Origin: Burkholderia sp. Nafp2/4-1b
GTDB taxonomy: Bacteria; Pseudomonadota; Gammaproteobacteria; Burkholderiales; Burkholderiaceae
Reading direction: 5' to 3'
Assembly: GCF_003635165.1 (NCBI RefSeq)
Contig: NZ_ML058626.1
Span: forward strand, 80,516 to 144,515
Length of the DNA: 64,000 nucleotides
The notes under the pieces were generated by a model that ran no database searches, was not told the DNA's origin, and was given only the letters and a program-made list of their open reading frames with translations. Below, piece by piece: positions 44,238 through 51,940 of the stretch (positions within the stretch are counted from its first letter, which is position 1; the number at the start of each line of letters is the position of its first letter). The position numbers were made by a program, and so were the translations under genes.

Positions 44238-45620
44238 TCATGCTTGCGAGATACCGGGGTTGACCGCCTCCCCATCCATCTCGCTCGTTCCCGGCGCAAC
44301 CTCCTCCAACGCCTGCCGCCCCGTCTCGACCCTCAACAACCCGATCGCGACGCACAACACCCCAAGCGTCGCGCTCACCATCGCGATCACCCCCGACACC
44401 CCGAACGCCTGATAAAGCGCGAGCGCAGGTGTCCCGATCGACGACATCCGCCCGGCCATCCCCGCCACGCCCGTACCACGCAGCCGCACTTCAGTCGGAA
44501 ACAGCTCTGGAATATAGCCGAACAACCCCAGCGTCGTGATCGTATAGATCGCGCTGACGAGACAGAACCCGACCAGAATGATCGCGGTGGTATCGCGCAG
44601 CGATACATACAGCCAGCCGAGCGCAATACTCAGAATCGAAGCGATGACAATTCCCCGCGCACGGCCGACACGATCGGCGATCAGATACCCGATCAAGCCG
44701 CCGACCGGCGAGCCGATCGACATCAGGAACACGAAGCCGAGCGATTTGACGACGGACAATCCCTGCGCGACGAAGAACGTCGGCAGCCATGCAATGAAGC
44801 CGTAAAGCCCGACGTTCACGCCGATCGCAGTCAACGCGGCAACGACCGTCCGCCCGCGCATCCCCTTCGAAAACAGCACGCCAAGCGGCACCTTCCCGAC
44901 ATGCAGATCGACAATGCGCGTGACGGGCGGCAACGTACCCACCTGCTTGCCGACCTCCCGCTCGATCTCGGCAAGCGTCGCCTCGGCCTCATCGAGCCGC
45001 CCGACCGATTCGAGCCAGCGCGGCGACTCCGGCATCCGCTTGCGCATGAACCAGACGACCAGCGCGCCAACGCCCGCCAGCGCGAACATATACCGCCAGC
45101 CGAGATACGGAATGATCCAGTACCCTGCAGCCAGCGCGGCAAACAGCCCGCTGTTGGTGATGATCGCCAGCAGCGAAACCCACTTCCCGCGCGTCTGCGG
45201 CGGCACGAACTCGGCAAGCGTCCCCGCCGCGACAACCAGTTCCGCGCCGAGCCCGATCCCCATGATGAAGCGCAGCACGATCAGCCACTCGATATCCGGC
45301 GCGAAACACGCGGCGATCGACGCGAGCCCGAACACCGCGAGATTGAGCTGATACGAATACCGCCGCCCGAGCCGATCGCCGACATACCCGGCGACGAACG
45401 CGCCGATCATCATCCCGACGAAGGTCGACGACACGAACATCGCGCCATGCCGCAAGTCGGTGAAGCCGCTCTTGACCATCGCCGCGACGGAGCCGTTGGC
45501 GAGATAGATGTCGAACGCATCGAGGAACGCGCCACCGGCAATGAGCCCGAGGATCTTCCAGTGGAACCTTGAAATCGGCAGCCGGTCGAGCCGGCCGGCG
45601 GCATTGACGGTGTTCGCCAT
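44238..45620 (-). CDS. MFS transporter (sugar-porter/AAHS type)
   Basis: 460 residues from ATG 45620, with GGAG 6 bases upstream. Twelve helices are expected. MFS signatures include DAFDIYLANGS near the start, GYVGDRLGRRYSY (loop 2-3) and LIADRVGRARG (loop 8-9); PESPRWLESVGRLDEAEATL marks the central loop as in sugar-porter or aromatic-acid transporters. Downstream of a CoA transferase gene by 110 bases, so it may import the organic acid used by that cluster. Confidence 0.88.
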   Translation of the reverse strand: MANTVNAAGRLDRLPISRFHWKILGLIAGGAFLDAFDIYLANGSVAAMVKSGFTDLRHGAMFVSSTFVGMMIGAFVAGYVGDRLGRRYSYQLNLAVFGLASIAACFAPDIEWLIVLRFIMGIGLGAELVVAAGTLAEFVPPQTRGKWVSLLAIITNSGLFAALAAGYWIIPYLGWRYMFALAGVGALVVWFMRKRMPESPRWLESVGRLDEAEATLAEIEREVGKQVGTLPPVTRIVDLHVGKVPLGVLFSKGMRGRTVVAALTAIGVNVGLYGFIAWLPTFFVAQGLSVVKSLGFVFLMSIGSPVGGLIGYLIADRVGRARGIVIASILSIALGWLYVSLRDTTAIILVGFCLVSAIYTITTLGLFGYIPELFPTEVRLRGTGVAGMAGRMSSIGTPALALYQAFGVSGVIAMVSATLGVLCVAIGLLRVETGRQALEEVAPGTSEMDGEAVNPGISQA

Positions 45621-45730
45621 GATGTCTCCGGTTGTGCGGCGCTCTCGCGTCCGTGGACCGGACGTGGAGACGCTTCGATATTGGATGGATGAGGAGCGCG
45701 CTTCGATCCGATCAGCACGCAAAGGCCCGG

Positions 45731-46909
45731 TCAGACCGCACCGGAGGCGTGCAACGCGTGAATCTGTTCGTCGCCGTAGCCGAGCTCGCGCAGCACGGCG
45801 TCGGTATGCTGGCCGAGCGCCGGCACGGGATCCATCCGCGGCTCGTCGCCCGGCGTGACGCCGGGCGGCAGCAGGGCAGGGATTTCCCCCGCAGGCGTAT
45901 CGACTCGCGTCCAGCGCTGGCGGGCGGCAAGCTGTTCGTGCGCCCACACGCCGTGCATGTCGTTCATCCGTGCATTCGCGATGCCGGCTTGCTCGAGCCG
46001 GTCGATCACGTCGGCGGCGGTCAGCGTCGAGAACGCGCGCACGATGATGGGCATGAGCGCGTCGCGGTTCGCGACACGCCGGCTGTTCGAGCCGAACCGC
46101 TCGTCCGCCGCGAGTTCGGGCATGCCGATCACGGTGTCGCAGAAGCGCTTCCATTCGCGCTCGTTCTGCAGGCCCAGCATCACGGTTTTTCCGTCGCCGG
46201 CCTTGAACGGCCCGTACGGAAAGATCGTCGCGTGCGACGCGCCGGCTTGCCGCGGCGGCGACTGGCCATCGATCGAGTAGTAGAGCGGATAGCTCATCCA
46301 CTCGACCATGCTTTCGAGCATCGATACGTCAATGTGCCGGCCGCGTCCGGTGCGGCCGCGCTCGATCAGCGCGGCGAGGACGTTGGTATATGCGTACATG
46401 CCCGCCGCGATGTCGGCGATCGAGCAACCGGCTTTGGCCGGCTCGTCCTCCGAACCCGTAATGCTGAGGAATCCGGATTCACTCTGGATCAGCAGGTCGT
46501 ACGCCTTCTTGTCGCGGAACGGGCCGTCGAGCCCGTACCCGGAGATATCGCAGACGATCAGCTTCGGATAGCGTTCGCGCAGCGTGTCGTAGTCGAGCCC
46601 CAGGCGCTGCGTCGCACCGGGCGCTTGGTTCTGCACGAACACGTCGGCGTCGGCGAGCAGCTTGTGAACGACGTCGAGCGCGGCAGGCTGCTTGACGTCG
46701 AGCGTGATGCTTTCCTTCGAGCGATTGGTCCACACGAAGTGCGACGCGAGCCCCGACACGCGTTCGTCGTAGCCGCGCGCGAAATCGCCGACACCCGGCC
46801 GCTCGATCTTGATCACGCGCGCGCCGAGATCCGCGAGCTGGCGCGTGCAGAACGGCGCGGCGATCGCGTGCTCGAACGTGACGACCTTGATGCCTTCCAG
46901 TGGGCGCAT
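45731..46909 (-). CDS. Class III (CaiB/BaiF) CoA transferase
   Basis: 392 residues from ATG 46909, with AGGAG 8 bases upstream. CaiB/BaiF family: MRPLEGIKVVTFEHAIAAPF, ADLGARVIKIERPGVGDFAR, NRSKESITLDVK, the catalytic Asp in the SESGFLSITG... region followed by GCSIADIAAGMYA, and GRGRHIDVSMLESM. Transfers CoA between acyl-CoA and a free dicarboxylate. In itaconate degradation the equivalent enzyme makes itaconyl-CoA. It is 14 bases downstream of the acyl-CoA dehydrogenase gene. Confidence 0.9.
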   Translation of the reverse strand: MRPLEGIKVVTFEHAIAAPFCTRQLADLGARVIKIERPGVGDFARGYDERVSGLASHFVWTNRSKESITLDVKQPAALDVVHKLLADADVFVQNQAPGATQRLGLDYDTLRERYPKLIVCDISGYGLDGPFRDKKAYDLLIQSESGFLSITGSEDEPAKAGCSIADIAAGMYAYTNVLAALIERGRTGRGRHIDVSMLESMVEWMSYPLYYSIDGQSPPRQAGASHATIFPYGPFKAGDGKTVMLGLQNEREWKRFCDTVIGMPELAADERFGSNSRRVANRDALMPIIVRAFSTLTAADVIDRLEQAGIANARMNDMHGVWAHEQLAARQRWTRVDTPAGEIPALLPPGVTPGDEPRMDPVPALGQHTDAVLRELGYGDEQIHALHASGAV

Positions 46910-46923
46910 GCTCGGCACTCCTG

Positions 46924-48081
46924 TCAGAACGAACGCGGCAGGCCGAGGATGTGCTCGGCGACATACGACAGGATCAGGTTCGTCGAGATCGGCGCGACCT
47001 GATACAAGCGCGTTTCGCGGAACTTGCGCTCGACGTCGTATTCGCATGCGAACCCGAACCCGCCGTGGAACTGCAGGCACGCGTTCGCGGCTTCCCACGA
47101 CGCGTCGGCCGCAAGCAGCTTCGCCATGTTCGCCTGCGCGGCGCACGGCTCGTGCGCGTCGAACCGGCGCGCGGCCTCGAAGCGCATCAGGCTCGCGGCC
47201 TCGACGTTGATGAACGAACGCGCGATCGGAAACTGCACGCCCTGGTTCTGGCCGATCGGGCGGCCGAACACGACGCGATCCTTCACGTACTGCGACACCT
47301 TGTCGACGAACCAGTAGCCGTCGCCGATGCATTCGGCCGCGATCAGCGTGCGCTCGGCGTTCAATCCGTCGAGGATGTACTTGAAGCCCTGGCCTTCGTC
47401 GCCGATCAGGTTCTCGGCCGGAATCTCGAGGTTGTCGAAGAACAGCTCGTTGGTCTCGTGATTCACCATGTTCGGAATCGGGCGCACCGTCATCCCGTTG
47501 CCAATCGCGTGATGCAGGTCGACGATGAAGATCGACATGCCTTCCGACTTCTTCTTCACGTCCGACAGCGGCGTGGTGCGCGCGAGCAGAATCATCAGGT
47601 CGGAGTGCTGCACCCGCGAGATCCACACCTTCTGGCCGTTGATCACGTAGCGATCGCCTCTGCGTACCGCGGTGGTCTTGATCTTCGTCGTGTCGGTGCC
47701 GGTGGTCGGTTCCGTCACGCCCATCGACTGCAGGCGCAGCTCGCCGCTCGCGATCTTCGGCAGATAGCGCTGCTTCTGCTCGGCCGAGCCGTGGCGCAGC
47801 AGCGTGCCCATGTTGTACATCTGGCCGTGGCACGCACCGGAGTTGCCGCCCGCGCGGTTGATTTCCTCCATGATGACCGATGCCTCGGTAAGGCCGAGGC
47901 CGGAGCCGCCGTATTCCTGCGGAATCAGCGCGGCGAGCCAGCCGGCTTTGGTCAGCGCGTCGACGAATGCTTCGGGGTAGCCGCGTGCGTCGTCGATCTT
48001 GCGGAAATACTCGGCGGAAAACTCGCCGCACAGGTCGCGAACGGCTTCGCGAATGTCTTGGTACGCGTCGGCAGGATTCAT
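46924..48081 (-). CDS. Acyl-CoA dehydrogenase
   Basis: 385 residues. ACAD landmarks: ALIPQEYGGSGLGLTEA, SMGVTEPTTGTDTTKIKT (FAD loop), KVWISRVQHSDL, and the C-terminal HGGFGFACEYDVERKFRETRLYQVAPIS. It oxidises an acyl-CoA at C2-C3 and passes electrons to ETF. The catalytic Glu position near the FGRPIGQNQ/YVKDR segment was not verified. It sits in an operon with a CoA transferase and a MaoC-like hydratase, so a branched dicarboxylyl-CoA is a likely substrate. Confidence 0.9.
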   Translation of the reverse strand: MNPADAYQDIREAVRDLCGEFSAEYFRKIDDARGYPEAFVDALTKAGWLAALIPQEYGGSGLGLTEASVIMEEINRAGGNSGACHGQMYNMGTLLRHGSAEQKQRYLPKIASGELRLQSMGVTEPTTGTDTTKIKTTAVRRGDRYVINGQKVWISRVQHSDLMILLARTTPLSDVKKKSEGMSIFIVDLHHAIGNGMTVRPIPNMVNHETNELFFDNLEIPAENLIGDEGQGFKYILDGLNAERTLIAAECIGDGYWFVDKVSQYVKDRVVFGRPIGQNQGVQFPIARSFINVEAASLMRFEAARRFDAHEPCAAQANMAKLLAADASWEAANACLQFHGGFGFACEYDVERKFRETRLYQVAPISTNLILSYVAEHILGLPRSF

Positions 48082-48121
48082 GTGTCGTGTCGGGGAATGC
48101 GTCGGAAAGCGCAGGAATGGG

Positions 48122-48979
48122 TCAGGCGAGGGTCGCGCTCGCGGACATGGTCAGCCAGCCGTCGTGATCCCTGGCCCAGAGATCGATGGACTTGCCGTCG
48201 TCGGCGAGCCGGCCGCACACGCTGAACGTGTTGCCGAGGAAGGTCGGCCGCACCGCGCGATACGCGTACTCGCTGATCGTCGCGTCGGGCAGCGAGCGCG
48301 TGACGAGGTCGAGCAGCAGCGTCGAGATCAGCGGGCCATGCACGACGAGGTCCGGATAACCCTCGACGTCGCGCACGTAAGTTCGGTCGTAGTGAATGCG
48401 ATGACCGTTGAAGGTCAGCGCGGAATAGCGGAACAGCATGACTTCGTCGGGCGTGATGTCGCGCTGCCATTGCGCATCGGCGGGGGCGGCCTTCGGCGGA
48501 GGGGCAGAGGCGCCGGGCGCGGCCACACCGCGATAGACGATGTCGTGTTCCTCGCGGATCGCGACCTCACCCGCGGCTTCGATCACATGCTCGACGGTGA
48601 CGAAGCCGAGCGTGCCGGTGCGGCCTTCCTTGTGTTCGACGGACAGGATGCGCGACGTGCGTGTCGCGATCGCGCCGATCGTCAGCGGCGCCTCGAACGT
48701 GAGCCGGCCGCCGGCCCACATGCGCCGCGGCAGCCCGAGATCCGGCAGGAAGCCACCCTTGCGCGGATGGCCGTCCGGGCCGAGCGCCGCCTGCTGCGCG
48801 ATCGACCAGAAATACAGCCAGTGCCAGCCCGGCAGCAATGCATCACCGACGGCGGGCACGACCGGATGGTCGAGCGTGGCCGCGAGAGCGACTGCGCGTT
48901 CGGCGCTGATCAGGTCGGTCGCGACCTGAGTGGCATCGTCGCCGGCATGCGAGCGGGGAGCGTTCACTGTCACCTCCAT
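48122..48979 (-). CDS. MaoC/FAS1-type dehydratase (itaconyl/mesaconyl-CoA hydratase-like)
   Basis: 285 residues. Double hot-dog protein: the N-terminal half (GWHWLYFWSIAQQAALGPDGHP, GFLPDLGLPRRMWAGG) and the C-terminal half carrying the hydratase dyad in FRYSALTFNGHRIHYDRTYV and the HGPLISTLLLDL turn match the mesaconyl-C4/itaconyl-CoA hydratase (HTD2-like) family. Hydrates an unsaturated dicarboxylyl-CoA. First gene of the minus-strand operon and divergent from the LysR gene, with a 128-base regulatory gap. Confidence 0.85.
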   Translation of the reverse strand: MEVTVNAPRSHAGDDATQVATDLISAERAVALAATLDHPVVPAVGDALLPGWHWLYFWSIAQQAALGPDGHPRKGGFLPDLGLPRRMWAGGRLTFEAPLTIGAIATRTSRILSVEHKEGRTGTLGFVTVEHVIEAAGEVAIREEHDIVYRGVAAPGASAPPPKAAPADAQWQRDITPDEVMLFRYSALTFNGHRIHYDRTYVRDVEGYPDLVVHGPLISTLLLDLVTRSLPDATISEYAYRAVRPTFLGNTFSVCGRLADDGKSIDLWARDHDGWLTMSASATLA

Positions 48980-49067
48980 CGCCGGGCACGCCGGCTGTCT
49001 TGACTGGGTATGAAGTGACTTTAGGTGATGCGCTCGCGCGGCGGAAATACCGTTTGGATGTGCCGGT

Positions 49068-49084
49068 CATAGGGGTATCCTATG
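49068..49084. promoter_or_regulatory. LysR-type operator in the hydratase/LysR gap
   Basis: catagg-ggtat-cctatg is symmetric and fits T-N11-A (T49070, A49082). It lies 24 bases before the LysR start and 89 bases from the divergent hydratase start, as expected for an autoregulatory and activator site. Confidence 0.7.
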
Positions 49085-49107
49085 GCTTTCACGCCGACCG
49101 AACCGCC

Positions 49108-50058
49108 ATGGACATCCGCCAGCTCCGTTACTTCGTCAGCATCGTGGAATACGGCAGCCTCGGCAAGGCGGCGGAAAAGCTGTTCGTCGCGCAGCCGTCA
49201 CTGAGCCAGCAGATCGCGAAGCTCGAGGGCGACCTCGGCGTCACGCTGCTCGTGCGCAGCCCGCAAGGCGTGAAGCCGACCGCGGCGGGCCAGGCGCTGT
49301 ATCGCCATGCGCGGCTCGTGCTGCGGCAGATGGAGCAGTTGCGCCAGGAAGTGCGGGAAGGAGCGGGCAGCGAGTCGGGCACGGTCGCGGTGGGTTTTCC
49401 GACGACGATGACGTCGATTCTCGCGGTGCCGCTGTTCGAACGGGTGAGGGCGCGCTATCCGGGCATCCGGCTGCAGTACCTCGAGAGCATGAGCGGTTTC
49501 ATCAACGAGCTGCTCGCGAACGGCCGGCTCGATCTCGCGATCCTGTTCCGCGAATCCAATACGACCGGCATCACCGCACTCCCGTTGTTCGATGAAGTGC
49601 TGCATCTGCTCGGCGAGCCAGGCGATGCGGTGCCACCGCGCGCGCGCACCTGTACGCTCGCGTCGCTCGCCGGCGTGCCGCTCGTCGCGCCGGGCGTGCA
49701 GAACGGGTTGCGGCTGCTGCTCGAGCGCACGTTCGCGCGCGAAGAGGTGCCGCTGAACATCATCGCGGATATCGATTCGCTGCCGACGATGATCTCGCTC
49801 GCGCAGTCGGGGCAGGCCTGCACGATCCTGCCGGCATCCGCGCTGGCGTCGCGCGAGCCGTCGAACCGGCCGAAGATGCGCCGGATCGTCGAGCCGGAGA
49901 TTCGCCGGCCCGCGAGCCTGTGCTGGTCGAACACGTCACCGGTCAATTCCGCCGCGCTGGCCGTGCGGGAAACGATCGTCGAGCTGATCGGGGAACTGGC
50001 GGCGAGCGGAACGTGGACGGGCATCTCGTTGCGCACGGCGGATTCGCTGCCGTCGTGA
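49108..50058 (+). CDS. LysR-family transcriptional regulator of the CoA-thioester operon
   Basis: 316 residues from ATG 49108; the upstream in-frame start at 49000 would read through the operator palindrome. The HTH (1-60: LRYFVSIVEYGSLGKAAEKL, QPSLSQQIAKLEGDLG) is typical of the CbbR/NAC-like branch. Divergent from the hydratase, dehydrogenase, CoA transferase and MFS genes, which it probably activates in response to the organic acid or its CoA ester. Confidence 0.87.
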   Translation: MDIRQLRYFVSIVEYGSLGKAAEKLFVAQPSLSQQIAKLEGDLGVTLLVRSPQGVKPTAAGQALYRHARLVLRQMEQLRQEVREGAGSESGTVAVGFPTTMTSILAVPLFERVRARYPGIRLQYLESMSGFINELLANGRLDLAILFRESNTTGITALPLFDEVLHLLGEPGDAVPPRARTCTLASLAGVPLVAPGVQNGLRLLLERTFAREEVPLNIIADIDSLPTMISLAQSGQACTILPASALASREPSNRPKMRRIVEPEIRRPASLCWSNTSPVNSAALAVRETIVELIGELAASGTWTGISLRTADSLPS

Positions 50059-50396
50059 TGTGCGCGAACCTGCGCGACATGACACTTTCGTTACTGCACC
50101 CGCGTTCTGCCGGACCGACCGGCTCGCCGGTGCGCACCGACGGCCGGCGCGCGATGTGCAAGCGTCGGCTGTCGACAGGTTGTACGAATGCCGATATTGA
50201 CACTACACTGATTATCGGCCGGCGCCGTGACACGCGGCTCACCATTCAACACGCATCACAGTACTAATTAAACGCGTGCCGACAATCGCCATCGAGGATG
50301 GTTGCCTTGTTCCTCAACATCCAGCGGGGGGAAGTGGCGATGAAAATCGGGGCTGGGCATTATCCGTCCACGGTGTGTTAGCCGGACGGCGCGCGC
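50059..50396 (+). other. 338-base leader region of the sigma-54 activator gene
   Basis: No full gene. A 13-codon frame (MKIGAGHYPSTVC, 50340-50381) is preceded by gggggaag and ends 15 bases before the activator start. It could be a leader peptide or the relic of a lost N-terminal sensor domain. TTGTAC (50180) and TACACT (50204) give a possible promoter with an 18-base spacer. Confidence 0.4.
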
Positions 50397-51371
50397 ATGA
50401 GCACGATCGGGGGCATTCACGCGACGTCACTCGGGCTGCACGGCTCGAGCCCGGCGATGGCCGATTTGCGCCGCTATCTGGCGAAGGTCGCGCAGACCGA
50501 CACGACGGTGCTCGTGACCGGCGAAACCGGTACCGGCAAGGAGCGCGTCGCCACCGCTGTCCATTGCCTCAGCACCCGAACCGACAAGCCATTCATCGCG
50601 GTGAACTGCGCGGCCGTGCCCGACAGTCTGTTCGAATCCGAAATGTTCGGCCATGAGCGTGGCGCATTCACGGGCGCGCAGCACGCGTTTCCCGGCCGCT
50701 TCGCCGAGGCCGACGGCGGCACGCTGTTCCTCGACGAAGTCAGCGAGATGCCGCTCGGCGTCCAGGCCAAGCTGCTGCGCCTGCTCGAAGACCGCACGGT
50801 GATGCCGGTCGGTTCGCAGCGGCGGCGCCCGATCGATGTCCGGATCGTGGCGGCCAGCAACGAAAGACTGGAGGACCTGGTTGCCGAGCGCCGTTTTCGC
50901 GCGGACCTGTTCTATCGCCTGAACGTCGCGCGCATCGAGATGCCGCCGCTGCGGGAGCGGCCCGAGGACATCGCGTCGATCGTCGATCACTTCGTCACCG
51001 AACAGAACCAGCGGCGCGCGATGCGGGTGGGGCGGCCCGATCCGGCGTTGCTCGAGTGCATGCGGCACTACCAGTGGCCGGGCAATGTGCGCGAACTGCG
51101 CAACCTGGTCGAGGCGTTGTTCATCGATGCGCCGGAAGGGCGCCCGTTCGGGCTGGGCGACCTGCCGCCGGCGTTTCGCCGTTTGTTCCTGCAGGACTTC
51201 TCCGCCGGCGAACACGAGCGTGAACGGCTGGTGTCGGTGCTGCGCCAGACCAACTGGAACAAGATGGAGGCCGCGCGCCAGATGAACTGGTCGCGCATGA
51301 CGCTGTACCGCAAGCTGGCGAAGTACAACCTGGACGCCGGCAACCCTGCGCCGAACACTGCACCGGTGTGA
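50397..51371 (+). CDS. Sigma-54-dependent activator without sensor domain (PspF-like)
   Basis: 324 residues. AAA+ domain almost from the N-terminus: Walker A GETGTGKE (about 42-49), sigma-54 contact loop GAFTGA at 89-94, Walker B FLDEVSEM around residue 112, and arginine-finger region FRADLFYRLNV. The C-terminal Fis-type HTH (about 280-310: VLRQTNWNKMEAARQMNWSRMTLYRKL) binds DNA. It lacks a receiver, GAF or V4R input domain, so regulation must come from a partner protein or from its own synthesis. It lies directly upstream of a sigma-54 promoter and is the evident activator of the operon starting at 51533. Confidence 0.9.
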   Translation: MSTIGGIHATSLGLHGSSPAMADLRRYLAKVAQTDTTVLVTGETGTGKERVATAVHCLSTRTDKPFIAVNCAAVPDSLFESEMFGHERGAFTGAQHAFPGRFAEADGGTLFLDEVSEMPLGVQAKLLRLLEDRTVMPVGSQRRRPIDVRIVAASNERLEDLVAERRFRADLFYRLNVARIEMPPLRERPEDIASIVDHFVTEQNQRRAMRVGRPDPALLECMRHYQWPGNVRELRNLVEALFIDAPEGRPFGLGDLPPAFRRLFLQDFSAGEHERERLVSVLRQTNWNKMEAARQMNWSRMTLYRKLAKYNLDAGNPAPNTAPV

Positions 51372-51387
51372 CAGCGCGGCTGTCACA
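51367..51387. promoter_or_regulatory. Upstream activator palindrome for the sigma-54 operon
   Basis: tgtgacagc-gcg-gctgtcaca, 9-bp perfect arms with a 3-base spacer, overlaps the activator's stop codon. It ends 84 bases before the -24 element, a normal distance for enhancer-bound activators. A partial second copy (tgtcacatggtaca) overlaps its right arm. Confidence 0.7.
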
Positions 51388-51471
51388 TGGTACAGCCCGG
51401 CAGCTTTCATGAATCCCGCTCCGGTCGGGAAATCCCGCGGCAAATCATGCGTTTGCGCCACCGCGCGAGCG

Positions 51472-51487
51472 TTGGCCCGCTCCTTGC
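51472..51487 (+). promoter_or_regulatory. Sigma-54 (-24/-12) promoter
   Basis: ttggcccgctccttgc fits TGGCAC-N5-TTGC with one mismatch (A to C) and correct GG/GC spacing. Transcription would start near 51498. The first gene follows at GTG 51533 with AAGGAGG at 51521-51527. Confidence 0.8.
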
Positions 51488-51532
51488 GAAGATGAACGGA
51501 CAGACCGCCCGTCGCCATGCAAGGAGGCCGTC

Positions 51533-51931
51533 GTGCAAGTCATCGAGCCACTCGTGAACGCGCAGCCGGATCCGGCCCAGCCGGCCGGCCAGCCGCGGCC
51601 GCTGCTCGCCAGTTATGCGAACTATTTCGAGGTCGGCCATAACGCGTTCGAGTTCCTGATCGATGCCGGCCAGGTCGAGCCGCAGTCCGGCAACGTCCAG
51701 TTGATGAGCCGCATCGCGATCAGCCCGGTTCACGCGAAGCTGCTCGCGCAACTGCTCACGCGCTCGATCGCGCAGTTCGAAGCGACTCACCACGACATCC
51801 CCGACATCGGCGACACGGAACCGGATCTCGCGATTCTTCCCCCGCAGGAATTCGAACGGCGCGCGATCGATGCGCGCAGCAAGCCGATGCTCGGCAGCCG
51901 TCCCGACGAGCCCGATCAAAACCAGAGCTGA
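51533..51931 (+). CDS. DUF3467-like protein, first gene of the sigma-54 operon
   Basis: 132 residues from GTG 51533, with AAGGAGG 5 bases upstream. SYANYFEVGHNAFEFLIDAGQ, then SRIAISPVHAKLLAQLLTRSI and QFEATHHDIPDI fit the DUF3467 pattern; the C-terminus is Asp/Pro-rich and disordered. Family members are small cytosolic proteins of unknown role. It is separated from the giant hydrolase gene by 9 bases, so the two are co-translated. It could be a chaperone or antitoxin-like partner, which is speculation. Confidence 0.75.
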   Translation: MQVIEPLVNAQPDPAQPAGQPRPLLASYANYFEVGHNAFEFLIDAGQVEPQSGNVQLMSRIAISPVHAKLLAQLLTRSIAQFEATHHDIPDIGDTEPDLAILPPQEFERRAIDARSKPMLGSRPDEPDQNQS

Positions 51932-51940
51932 GGACACGAA

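Noticed and set aside
44084..44263. 59-codon frame (MKSAAAIGRTVAP...) after the MarR gene with a GGAG upstream
   Set aside because: Short, Ala/Arg-rich, no recognisable similarity; could be decayed, but not supportable as a gene.
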